A DNA stretch of 17,178 nucleotides from an uncultured Solobacterium sp. (lineage in GTDB: Bacteria; Bacillota_I; Bacilli_A; Erysipelotrichales; Erysipelotrichaceae), in NCBI GenBank assembly GCA_927911475.1, contig CAKMPP010000172.1:1-17178 (forward strand), read 5' to 3'. A program made the translations under genes and the position numbers. Below, piece by piece: positions 8,737 through 17,178 of this stretch; the stretch's first letter is position 1; each line of letters opens with the position of its first letter. A model generated the notes under the pieces. That model had not been told where the DNA came from and did not search any database. It saw only the letters and a list, made by a program, of their open reading frames with translations.

Positions 8737-8916
8737 TATACAATGACATAGAAATAAACAAATTGTAGGTTGTTTATAAAACAATGTTAGTCGATTATTT
8801 TTCGCTGTCAAAAAATCATGGAAAAATAGCGGAGAATAGTGTATTTATTGCGCAAATGTCTATTATTTCATGTGTTTTAGTTTTATAATATATAAAGGTA
8901 TTATGAAGGAGGACAT
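8737..8916 (+). promoter_or_regulatory. nifJ upstream region with TATAAT and inverted repeats
   Basis: This 180-base gap before nifJ holds a perfect TATAAT (8884-8889) about 28 bases before the start codon. The sequence at -35 spacing is poor (TATTAT). Upstream lie a perfect inverted repeat, TTGTTT-ATA-AAACAA (8770-8784), and a weaker one, TTCGCT (8801-8806) with AGCGGA (8828-8833). The first could be an operator, but its half-site spacing is tighter than a standard Rex site, so I assign no regulator. GAAGGAGG sits just before the nifJ ATG. Confidence 0.45.
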
Positions 8917-11900
8917 ATGAGTACTGAAAACAAAAAAAGTTTTCGAAGCTATGGATGGTAATACCGCAACTGCCCACGCCGCGTATGCTTTTACGGAAGT
9001 AGCCGGTATTTATCCAATTACACCGTCATCACCAATGGCGGAGAATGTTGATGCATGGTCAACAGCAGGTCGTAAGAACGTGTTTGGAGATCGTGTTAAG
9101 GTTGTGGAAATGCAGTCTGAAGGTGGTGCTGCCGGAGCAATTCACGGTGCATTACAGGCTGGTTCTTTAGCTACAACATTTACAGCTTCACAGGGTCTAT
9201 TATTAATGATCCCAAATATTTACAAGTTAAAGGGTGAAATGTTACCAGGAGTTATCCACGTAGCAGCTCGTACTTTAGCTACACACACATTAAGTATCTT
9301 CGGTGATCACTCTGATATTTATGCTTGTCGCCAAACAGGTATGGTTCAGATGTGTTCCCACTCCGTACAGGACTGTATGGATTTAGCTGGTGTTGCACAC
9401 TTGGTTGCAATTGATCAACGTGTACCAGTAATGCATTTCTTTGATGGTTTCCGTACATCACATGAAATCGATAAGATTGAAGTGATGGACTATGACTACT
9501 TAAGAAGCTTAATCAACCAAGAAAAGTTAGAAGAGTTCCGTGCATTAGCACTAAACCCACACACAAACCCAGTTGTTCGTGGTGGTACACAGAACGATGA
9601 TATCTTCTTCCAGGCTGCAGAAGCTCAAAATAACCACTTCGCAAATATTCCAGCTGTAGTAGCTGATTATATGAAGAAGATTTCTGAGCACACAGGACGT
9701 AACTATGCACCATTTACATATGTAGGTGCTCCTGATGCCGAACGTATCATTATCGCTATGGGTTCTGTAACAGATACAATTACAGAAACAATTAACACAC
9801 TCGTTAAGAGAGGCGAAAAAGTAGGTTTAATTAAGGTTTACTTATACCGTCCATTCTCTGTTGAGTTCTTGAAGTCTGTTCTTCCAGCAACTGCTAAGAA
9901 GATTGCTGTATTAGACCGTACAAAGGAACAGGGTGCTCGTGAACCATTATTCTTAGATGTTGTATATGCTTTACGTGATATCAAGAATCTAACAATCGTT
10001 GGTGGACGTTATGGTCTATCTTCTAAGGATACAAACCCATCTCATATCAATGGCTTATTTGAAGAATTGAAGAAGGATTCTCCAAAGGAAGAGTTCACAA
10101 TTGGTATTGAAGATGATGTTACAAATCTTTCTATTGAACCAGTTGATATTACAGTAGACGCAGACTATACATCATGTATTTTCTATGGTTTAGGTTCTGA
10201 TGGTACTGTAGGTGCTAACAAGTCAACAGTTAAGATCATTGGTAACAATACAGATCTTTACTCACAGGCTTACTTTGCATATGACTCAAAGAAGTCTGGT
10301 GGTGTAACACGTTCTCACTTAAGATTTGGTAAGAGCCCAATTCACAGCCCATACTACATTGATAAGGCTGACTTTATCTCTTGTTCATTAGATAGTTACT
10401 GCTTCCAGTTTGATATGGTTCGTGACCTTAAGGAAGGCGGAACATTCTTACTGAACACAACTATCCCAGCAGAAGAGATTGCAGATAGATTACCTAACCG
10501 TATCTTAGCAAGACTTGCTAGACGTCATGCGAAGTTCTATATCATTAACGCAACTAAGATTGCGCAAGATACAGGCATGGGACGTTTCACAAATACAATC
10601 TTACAGGCTGCATTCTTCCGTCTAAATGAACAGATTATGCCATATAGCATATCCTTAGAATTAATGAAGGATTCTGCTCGTCATACATATGCTCGTAAGG
10701 GACAGGATGTTGTAGACAAGAATATCTTAGCAATTGAAACAGGTGCTTCAGGAATCGTTGAAGTAACTGTAGATCCAGCATGGGCTGACTTACAATTCGA
10801 TAAGTCTGTTAAGGGTTCTACTGGTGATGCATTCTATGATGAATATGTAACACCAATCAATCACTTACAGGGTCAGGATATGCCAGTATCTTCATTCTTA
10901 AACTTTGGTGTAACAGATGGTACATTAAATCCTAATGTTGCATTCAAGGAAAAGAGAACAATCGCAACACTCGTTCCTGAATGGGAAGCTGAAAAGTGTA
11001 TCCAGTGTGGTAAGTGTGGATTTGCATGTCCTCACGCTACAATTCGTTCATTCTTAATGAATGAAGAAGAAGTTGCTACAGCACAGAAGATTGCTGCTGA
11101 AAACAACGTTGAATTAACATTGAAGGATCCTTCTCCTGCATATAAGGGAGCTAAGGAAGCTAACCTCAAGTTCAGAATTCAAGTTTCTACACAAAACTGT
11201 GTAGGCTGTGGTGTATGTATTACAGTATGTCCTACTAAGGCATTATCACCAGCTGACGTTAAGTCTCAGTTAGGTCAAGAGCCAGTAGCTGATTATCTAT
11301 ACAAGCACACAACATATAAGAAGGAATTCGGTAACAATAATACTGAAGGTGGTATCTCCTTGATGATGCCTTACTTCGAAGTATCTGGTTGCTGCCCAGG
11401 ATGTGGTGAAGCTCCTTACTACCGTTTAGCTTCTCAGTTGTTCGGTAACGATATGTTAGTTGCTAACGCCACAGGTTGTTCAATGATTTACTGCTCTGCT
11501 ACTCCATCAAACCCATTCGTACAGGATGAAAATGGTGAAGGTGTTGCTTGGGCTAACTCATTATTCGAAGACAACGCTGAATACGGTTATGGTATGGCAG
11601 TTGCTCAGTCATACAAGAGTGCCCGTATCCTCAAGATTATGGAAGACAACCTTGATAAGGTTGAAGCTGACTTGAAGGCATCATTGAAGCTTATATCGCT
11701 GCTAATGATGATCGTGATGTTCAAAGAACAATCGTTAACAAGTTAGTTGAACAGGTTAAGGCTTCTTCTAACCAAGAGGTTAAGGAATTACTCAAACTTG
11801 AAAGAGATCTTGTTTCTAAGTCTGTTTGGATCATCGGTGGTGACGGATGGGCTTACGATATTGGCTACGGTGGATTAGACCACGTAATGGCGAATAACCT

Positions 11901-12480
11901 AGACGTAAACGTATTAGTACTTGATACTGAAGTTTACTCCAATACTGGTGGACAGTCTTCTAAGTCATCTCAGGCTTCATCTATCGCGAAGTTTGCTTCC
12001 GGTGGTAAGCAAGGTGCTAAGAAGGATATCGGTCAGATCTTCATGGAATACGGTACAGCTTATGTTGCACAGGTATCTATGGGTGCTAACCAGACACAGA
12101 CAATCAAGGCATTCAAGGAAGCTGAAAGTTACAAGGGACCATCAATTATCATCGCTTACTCACCATGCTTAGAGCACGGTATTAAGGGTGGATTGATTAA
12201 CATGCCTAACGTTCAGAAGAATGCAGTTGCTTGTGGTTACACAGTTCTATACCGTTTCGACCCAAGACTTGAGAAGCCATTACAGATTGACTCTCGTACT
12301 CCAGACTTCTCCAAGTTCACAGAGTTCTTACTCAACGAAGCTCGTTACTTTAACTTACCTAAGGTATTAGGCCAAGAAGAAGCAGATAAGTTATTCGAGA
12401 AGGCTCGTAAGGATGCTGAAAAGCGTTATAACAGACTATTGTTCAAGAAGAGAGTTCAAGACGAAGAAACTTCTGAATAA
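8917..12480 (+). CDS. nifJ: Pyruvate:ferredoxin (flavodoxin) oxidoreductase, two frameshifts as given
   Basis: Homodimeric cytoplasmic enzyme that converts pyruvate and CoA to acetyl-CoA and CO2 while reducing ferredoxin or flavodoxin, using TPP and three [4Fe-4S] clusters. Strict anaerobes rely on it. Seen here: N-terminal YPITPSSPMAE region, two ferredoxin motifs (CIQCGKCGFACP near residue 694, CVGCGVCITVCP near 761), a CCPGCGE motif, and the TPP-binding GDGWAYDIGYGG region near residue 975 with DTEVYSNTGGQ. The start is the ATG at 8917 after GAAGGAGG. That frame stops early unless one A is dropped from the seven-A run at 8932-8938, giving MSTENKKVFEAMDGNTATA. A second break near 11684-11690 needs one added base (for example LKAYIAANDDRDVQRT). 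Repaired length is about 1187 residues, normal for the family. Lys is mostly AAG and many codons end in C, unlike neighbouring genes, suggesting strong expression. Confidence 0.95.
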
Positions 12481-12489
12481 TTAAACTTA

Positions 12490-12523
12490 AAACATATCCT
12501 CTTCATTTAGAGGATATGTTTTT
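12490..12523 (+). terminator. Terminator after nifJ
   Basis: A 13-bp stem, AAACATATCCTCT (12490-12502) with AGAGGATATGTTT (12509-12521), has a 6-base loop and ends in Ts. It lies ten bases after the nifJ stop. Confidence 0.88.
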
Positions 12524-12542
12524 CTTGTTTGTAGATTCATGG

Positions 12543-12551
12543 TGGTATACT
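12543..12551 (+). promoter_or_regulatory. Probable extended -10 promoter for the alcohol dehydrogenase
   Basis: TGGTATACT, an extended -10 (TG-G-TATACT at 12546-12551), lies 19 bases before the ATG. A possible TTGTTT -35 is upstream but at only 15 bases. Since the nifJ terminator precedes it, a separate promoter is expected. Confidence 0.5.
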
Positions 12552-12570
12552 AAAGCAAAGTGAGGTATAT

Positions 12571-13777
12571 ATGAAACACTTTCTATTAAGAACTAGACAG
12601 GCACTCTTTAGTCCAATTCAAAAAATACAGTTAAACTTACAGCCTAAGATGATAAAAGGTGAACATTCATTATTAGATTTAGTGGATGTTTTAAAAGAAA
12701 AGCATATTCATCGGTATATGGTTGTAACGACTGCTGGATTTATCAAAAGAGGTACATTACAACCATTCTTCGAAAGATTAGATGAAAATCATATTGCATA
12801 TAGTATTTTTCATGATGTAAAGCCAGATCCAGAGATTATGGATGTCGAAAATCTAAAGGAATATTATATGAAAGAAGGTTGCCAAGGACTCATTGCAATC
12901 GGTGGAGGTTCTGTCATTGATTGCTCAAAAGCTGCACTAGCTTGTGTACAAAGTAGTCATCTTGATGTAAAGACAGTATTAGAGACAGGAATAGTATCTA
13001 AAACATTACCATTTTTTATCGCTGTACCAACGACTGCTGGTACTGGTTCTGAAGTGACTGCTGGTGCTGTTATTACAGATCCAATTAGGAAGCGTAAGTA
13101 TGCGCTAAGTCATTTATTTCTAATTCCAAAGTATGCAGTTTTGGATGCTTCACTTTTGACTACATTACCACCTAAGATGACTGCTTATACAGGTATGGAT
13201 GCTTTTAACGCATGCCATAGAAGCGTATATCAATCATTTTAATAATCGTAAGACAAATAAGTATGCGCTAGAGGCCATTCAGTCTATTTTCCAATATTTA
13301 GTTCCTAGTTTTGAAGATGGCTCAAACATAACATATCGTTTAGAACTCTTAGAAGCCTCTTACAAAGCTGGCGTAGCGATTACCAATAACTATATTGGCT
13401 ACGTACATGCAATAGCACATGGTATTGGGGGAATGTATCATTTACAACATGGTATGATTAATGCCATTATTTTACCGATTGTATTGGAAGAATATGGGGA
13501 CACAATCACAAAGAAACTAGCTTATATTGCGGATATCGTAGGCATTGCTGGTCATACAGATCAACAGAAGGCAGAATATTTTATCAAAAAACTAAAAGAA
13601 ATAAACCAAGCATTAGGCATTCCAACATCAATACCAGAGATACAGGATTCAGATATTCATTATCTTGCGACTGGTGCAGAGAAGGAAGGGAATCCTGCAT
13701 ATCCTACACCAGTTACTTGGGATGTTGAACATTTTGAAAAAGTCATTCGCAAGATACAGCAGGGGTATTCAGTCTAA
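12571..13777 (+). CDS. Iron-dependent alcohol dehydrogenase, frameshifted as given
   Basis: Group III (iron-containing) NAD(P)-dependent alcohol dehydrogenase, which typically interconverts aldehydes and alcohols in fermentation; the exact substrate cannot be told. GTGAGG precedes the ATG. The nucleotide-binding AIGGGSVIDCSK lies near residue 109, and the conserved AVPTTAGTGSEVTAGAVI near 151. The metal ligands expected in the family are present after repair: Asp and His in TGMDALTHAIEAY (about D210 and H214), and the later His residues in HAIAHG and LQHGMINA. The first frame ends soon after TGMDAF. Removing one T from the four-T run at 13203-13206 restores the metal motif and a protein of about 401 residues, near the family length. 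The shift falls directly between the Asp and His ligands, so a truly frameshifted gene would be inactive. It probably re-oxidises NADH formed during fermentation; this is inferred from context. Confidence 0.92.
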
Positions 13778-13785
13778 GAAAAAAG

Positions 13786-13814
13786 GCTATGACACATAAA
13801 TGTCATAGCTTATT
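13786..13814. terminator. Bidirectional terminator between the alcohol dehydrogenase and efp
   Basis: GCTATGACA (13786-13794) pairs with TGTCATAGC (13801-13809), a perfect 9-bp stem with a 6-base loop. Ts follow on the plus strand. An A run before the stem provides the T run for the minus strand. It serves both convergent genes. Confidence 0.85.
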
Positions 13815-13821
13815 TTAATGA

Positions 13822-14379
13822 TTACGCACGTCCAGAGTACTTACCATCAGCCGTGGAGATTTCGATTACTTCTCCTTCGTTGATGAATAATGGTACACGA
13901 ACATTTAAGCCAGTTTCTACAGTAGCGTTCTTTGTAGCAGATGTTGCTGTGTTACCCTTAACTGCAACTTCACACTCTGTAACCTGTAAGTTAACCTTAT
14001 CTGGTAACTGTACACCTAAGATTTCTCCGTTATAAACCTGAATGTTTACCATTGAAGATTCCTTAAGGAAGTTCTTTTCCCAGTCTAAGCGACTTACTGG
14101 AATTTCGATCTGTTCATATGTTTCTGTATCCATGAAGATTAAGTTTGCACCATCGTTATAGAGGTACTGCATTTCTCTCTTATCGATGAAAGCTTCTTCT
14201 ACACGGTCAGAACCAATTAGGCTAAGTTCCTTTACTACACCTGTTCTTGGGTTTTTAACTTTTACAGCGACCTTCATCTTAGCCATAGCTGTCTTATTAC
14301 GGTCAACTGTGATTGCTTGGTATAAATCACCTTCCCAAACGAAACACTGACCTGGTTTAATTTCTGTTGATTGAATCAT
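13822..14379 (-). CDS. efp: Elongation factor P with atypical tip loop
   Basis: EF-P binds between the ribosomal P and E sites and relieves stalling at polyproline. The 185-residue protein has the three-domain length and the conserved C-terminus with VRVPLFINEGEVIEISTADGKYSGRA-like features (split here: VPLFINEGE, ISTADG, YSGRA). The start is residue MIQSTEIKPGQ because GAAAGGAG lies just upstream. The open frame extends 34 more codons upstream without support. The domain I loop that normally reads KPGKG, carrying the modified Lys or Arg, reads NKTAMAKMK (about residues 28-36). In an ungapped alignment to B. subtilis EF-P, recalled from memory, Met32 falls at the position of modified Lys32. 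Downstream NPRTG, MQYLYNDG and FMDTETYEQIEI match the family well. The gene is intact, convergent with the dehydrogenase and divergent from cls. Confidence 0.95.
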   Translation of the reverse strand: MIQSTEIKPGQCFVWEGDLYQAITVDRNKTAMAKMKVAVKVKNPRTGVVKELSLIGSDRVEEAFIDKREMQYLYNDGANLIFMDTETYEQIEIPVSRLDWEKNFLKESSMVNIQVYNGEILGVQLPDKVNLQVTECEVAVKGNTATSATKNATVETGLNVRVPLFINEGEVIEISTADGKYSGRA

Positions 14380-14417
14380 GGTATTAACTCCTTTCAATTT
14401 CCGCATATAATTTTCTC

Positions 14418-14447
14418 TTAATATTGGCTTTTTTACAACCATTTCAA
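14418..14447 (-). promoter_or_regulatory. Possible efp promoter
   Basis: On the minus strand TTGAAA (14442-14447), an 18-base spacer and TATTAA (14418-14423) lie about 40 bases before the efp start. The -10 is imperfect and the region is AT-rich, so this is tentative. Confidence 0.4.
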
Positions 14448-14552
14448 CCGAAAAAAGTAAAAAAATTGTCTGTTCATACAAGATTTTAAATATTAGTTAA
14501 ATTTACAGGAAAATCAAGGGCAGTTTATGAATGTTACAAATATTATGAAGCA

Positions 14553-14582
14553 TTGACTATCGTGATGCATAAATGGTATATT
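14553..14582 (+). promoter_or_regulatory. cls promoter
   Basis: TTGACT (14553-14558), an 18-base spacer and TATATT (14577-14582) with an extended -10 TG (TGGTATATT), 28 bases before the cls ATG. The rest of the 231-base efp-cls gap shows no gene. Confidence 0.7.
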
Positions 14583-14610
14583 TTAAACATAAATTTGGTG
14601 AGGGGAATGT

Positions 14611-16128
14611 ATGAGTTTTTTTGAAAAAGTCTTTCGGTTTGGACTCATTGCAATTGGTTTAATTTTGCAAGCAATAATAGTACGTAATCTATTTTTATTT
14701 TTTACAGCGAATTTTGTATGGATAGAAATAGTACTACGATTACTTAGCATGATAGTTGTTATCAATATTATTAATAATTCACGTCATTTATCTGCAGATA
14801 TGCTATGGATTTTATTAATTATATTATTTCCGATCCCTGGTACAGCATTGTTCCTATTGTTGGGAGCAAATTTAATTACATCTAAAACTTTTAGAGAACT
14901 AATTAAAAGTACAGCCGATTCCAAGAAATACTATGTTCAAGATGAAACAGTTTTAAAAGAGTTAGTAGATAAAGCACCTCAAATGAAGGGCGATTTTCAC
15001 TACTTATCTAAGACTGAAGGATATCCAATCTATCGCAATTCTGATTTTGAATATTATCCTCTAGGAGATATTGGTTATCCTGTAATGCTAGAGGAAATGA
15101 AGAAGGCAAAGAAATTTATCTTCTTAGAGTACTTTACAATTGAAAAAGGAAACCTTTGGGAAGGTATGCATACAATCCTGAAAGAGAAAGTTGCTCAAGG
15201 CTTAGATGTGCGTGTAATGTATGATGATATGGGTACAATTCACTCGCTTCCAACAACCTATGCAAATATGCTTGAAAGTGAAGGAATCAAGTGTGTACGC
15301 TACAACAAGATTAATCCATTCTTAGGTGCAGTTATGAATCATCGTGATCATCGTAAGATAATGGTTATTGATGGCACAGTAGCATTCTCGGGTGGTATGA
15401 ATTTAGCAGATGAATACATTAATCAGAAGATGGTCTTTGGCCACTGGAAGGATAATGTAATTCGAGTTAAGGGTGAAGCAGTTTGGTCCTATACTGTACT
15501 CTTCTTAACAAACTGGAATGCGATTCGTAAAACTGATGATGATTATACAGTCTTCAAGGTAGACTCTGTTACACAGCATACAGATGGCTATATTTCCCCA
15601 TATGGTGAAACACCATTTGATGGAGAAAACACAGGGCAGAATGTCTATATGAATATATTGAATCGTGCCAATGAGTATGTATACATTTGTACACCATATT
15701 TAATTATTGATACTGAATTAGAAAATGCATTAATCTTAGCAACTAAACGTGGTGTAGATGTACGTATTATTACGCCAGGGATTCCAGATAAGAAGATCGT
15801 TTGGAATATTACAAGATCGTTCTATCGCAATCTGATCGATGGTGGCGTAAAAATCTATGAGTACACACCAGGCTTTATTCATGGGAAAGTATTTGTGAGT
15901 GATGATATAGTTGCGACGGTTGGTACAATTAATCTTGATTATCGCTCTCTATATTTACATTTTGAAAATGGCACATATCTCTACGGTTCTAAGAAAGTAC
16001 TAGATGTACGTGATGATATGTTAGATACCATCAGTAAATCGCACCAGGTTCAAAAGGGTGAAATTAAGGATGGATTGTTACGTAGATTATTTATTGGTGT
16101 TGTGAAGTTATTTGCACCATTATTATAA
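14611..16128 (+). CDS. cls: Cardiolipin synthase
   Basis: Membrane enzyme of the phospholipase D superfamily that joins two phosphatidylglycerol molecules into cardiolipin and glycerol. The intact 505-residue protein is of usual length. The N-terminal 90 residues are hydrophobic, with probably two or three membrane helices, including the LFPIPGTALFLLLG segment typical of the family. Two HKD motifs are complete: HRKIMVID near residue 247 followed by SGGMN, and HGKVFVSD near residue 424 followed by VGTINLDYRS. GTGAGGGG precedes the ATG. It has its own promoter and ends at a shared bidirectional terminator, so it is probably monocistronic. Confidence 0.95.
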   Translation: MSFFEKVFRFGLIAIGLILQAIIVRNLFLFFTANFVWIEIVLRLLSMIVVINIINNSRHLSADMLWILLIILFPIPGTALFLLLGANLITSKTFRELIKSTADSKKYYVQDETVLKELVDKAPQMKGDFHYLSKTEGYPIYRNSDFEYYPLGDIGYPVMLEEMKKAKKFIFLEYFTIEKGNLWEGMHTILKEKVAQGLDVRVMYDDMGTIHSLPTTYANMLESEGIKCVRYNKINPFLGAVMNHRDHRKIMVIDGTVAFSGGMNLADEYINQKMVFGHWKDNVIRVKGEAVWSYTVLFLTNWNAIRKTDDDYTVFKVDSVTQHTDGYISPYGETPFDGENTGQNVYMNILNRANEYVYICTPYLIIDTELENALILATKRGVDVRIITPGIPDKKIVWNITRSFYRNLIDGGVKIYEYTPGFIHGKVFVSDDIVATVGTINLDYRSLYLHFENGTYLYGSKKVLDVRDDMLDTISKSHQVQKGEIKDGLLRRLFIGVVKLFAPLL

Positions 16129-16132
16129 AAAT

Positions 16133-16170
16133 AAATGAAGATGCTATAAAGCTTAAGCATCTTCATTTTT
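16133..16170. terminator. Bidirectional terminator between cls and the convergent membrane-protein gene
   Basis: A 12-bp perfect stem, AAATGAAGATGC (16133-16144) with GCATCTTCATTT (16157-16168), is flanked by Ts on the plus side and As (Ts on the minus strand) on the other. The loop contains a TAA in minus-strand orientation (16153-16155), which I take as the stop of the opposing gene. Confidence 0.85.
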
Positions 16171-17040
16171 ATCAATCTCATATGTTGATTCAGTAGACTG
16201 TGTAAGTGTTTCTGATTCGTTTGGTTTTATTTCTACATGCTTTTTGAAGTAAATACAATGCATGTGCATAATAGGCGCAGAATAGTCTATATTGTGCAAG
16301 AATGAGCACAATAAGTAAAGGAATAAACATTGCGGTAATTAATGGAATCATTGATTTAGTGATTGTATATAAAGAACTAGGGTCTTCAAGAGTAACTAAT
16401 GGGATTAGAACGGTACCACCAAAGATGGTTTTTATAATAGGGAATATGATAACTAGGGTAAAGAGAAAGGCTGCTAAGCATATCCAGATGTAGTGAATAT
16501 CCATTTTAATCATATCTTTAAATGAATCAATAGCCTCTTTTATACTATGTCTGATTGCGTCTTGATATGCGTGTGGTGGGTAAGCATAGATCGCAAATGC
16601 AATAAAAATTGTTAATAGTAAATTACTAATTTTGGAATCAGTAATAAAAATGTATTAGAGATACAGTATGCAAATAAATTATCTAAGAATGCTATAAAAG
16701 AAGAGATACATAAGATAATTAGCCATTTCTCCTTTACGGGTTCAAAGAGATCAATTAGTTTGGTATAAGAGCCTTGTGCAATTCTATAAATTTGCATGAG
16801 GATTAGAAGCGTGAAAAACTGCATTATAATTGAACTAATAAATGATAGAAGAAAACTTGATTGTACTACTTCGAAAAAGTTAAGTGGACTGATATTACCA
16901 GTTAAAATCATCTGAATGGCCGGGAAATCAGAGAGGATAGAGATTAATAATTGTAAAAATAAATACAAAAGAAAGTATCTCCAAAAACTCTTTCTCCGAA
17001 TCTGATACACATGATTATAAAATTTATTATCGACAAACAT
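16153..17040 (-). CDS. Uncharacterised polytopic membrane protein, two frameshifts as given
   Basis: I do not recognise the family with confidence; a DUF975-like integral membrane protein is one possibility. The start is ATG at 17038-17040, preceded by a weak GTGAG. The first frame (about 142 residues) ends at 16612. One added A/T at 16619-16622 restores ...PKLVILLLTIFIAFAIYAYPP and joins the second half through FKDMIKMD. That frame would stop at 16190, but dropping one base in the five-T run at 16241-16245 replaces a short basic tail with LLQKHVEIKPNESETL..., ending in NEDA and a stop inside the cls terminator loop. The repaired protein is about 295 residues. It has roughly six hydrophobic segments, no clear signal peptide, and a charged hydrophilic tail. 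Its function is unknown. The second repair is less certain than the first. Confidence 0.65.
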
Positions 17041-17069
17041 ATTCGTACTCTCACTTTCTATTAATTATG

Positions 17070-17120
17070 AAGTATGCCTAAATAAATCTTTTATATGTAT
17101 ATTGTATCACTAGAAAAATG
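17070..17120 (-). promoter_or_regulatory. Possible extended -10 promoter upstream of the membrane-protein gene
   Basis: On the minus strand TGATACAAT, an extended -10 like element, lies in AT-rich DNA about 65 bases before the start codon, without a good -35. The remaining sequence to the window end holds no gene that I can support. Confidence 0.25.
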
Positions 17121-17178
17121 AACATATAAAACAATTTAGCTCAAGTGAATAATTAAATTTAACTTTCACACTTAGAGT

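Noticed and set aside
8951..8953. ATG at 8951 as the nifJ start
   Set aside because: No ribosome binding site; the ATG at 8917 follows GAAGGAGG and the intervening codons match the family N-terminus after removing one A.
14380..14481. 34-codon upstream extension of the efp frame
   Set aside because: The ribosome binding site GAAAGGAG sits directly before the internal ATG at 14377-14379, family length fits that start, and the possible promoter lies within the extension.
1..17178. Mobile element, phage, CRISPR array or defence system
   Set aside because: No transposase, integrase, terminal repeats, spaced direct repeats or cas-like genes were found; all genes look like core functions.

Overview
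The window looks like part of the chromosome of a low-GC, anaerobic Gram-positive bacterium (Bacillota). An Erysipelotrichia-like gut or oral fermenter is my best guess, but it is only an inference. Supporting signs are the AT-rich sequence, strong AAGGAGG ribosome binding sites, a T-box leader, the Firmicute order recJ-apt-rel-hisS-aspS, a YneF-family protein, and pyruvate:ferredoxin oxidoreductase with an iron-dependent alcohol dehydrogenase.

Layout: (1) 1-4274 holds the 3' part of recJ, then apt and the bifunctional (p)ppGpp enzyme gene, with a terminator between apt and rel. (2) 4283-7574 is a promoter, a T-box leader and the overlapping hisS-aspS operon. The T-box specifier region reads GACAC, an Asp codon overlapping a His codon, upstream of genes for exactly those two synthetases. 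(3) 7609-7808 is an intergenic RNA of about 190 nt with its own promoter and terminator, best read as 6S RNA. (4) 7841-8735 encodes a thioredoxin-fold lipoprotein without a CXXC motif and a small YneF-type membrane protein. (5) 8917-12523 is nifJ, and 12571-13777 is an iron-dependent alcohol dehydrogenase; together these suit fermentative pyruvate and aldehyde metabolism. (6) 13822-14379 (minus) is efp, whose tip loop lacks the usual PGKG. (7) 14611-16128 is a cardiolipin synthase gene, convergent with a polytopic membrane protein gene (16153-17040, minus).

Seven genes (recJ, rel, hisS, aspS, nifJ, the dehydrogenase and the last membrane protein gene) carry single-base frameshifts, mostly in short A/T runs, while the protein on either side is intact and well conserved. 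Several of these genes are essential, so I read the shifts mainly as sequence or assembly errors and annotate each gene over its full span. Intact genes are apt, the lipoprotein gene, the yneF-like gene, efp and cls.

The genes are mostly housekeeping: DNA repair, purine salvage, stringent response, tRNA charging, polymerase control, fermentation, translation and lipid synthesis. I see no phage, insertion sequence, CRISPR array or defence island. The most interesting points are the Asp/His T-box, the 6S RNA candidate and the unusual EF-P tip. No gene-free stretch exceeds 300 bases apart from the annotated T-box and 6S regions.
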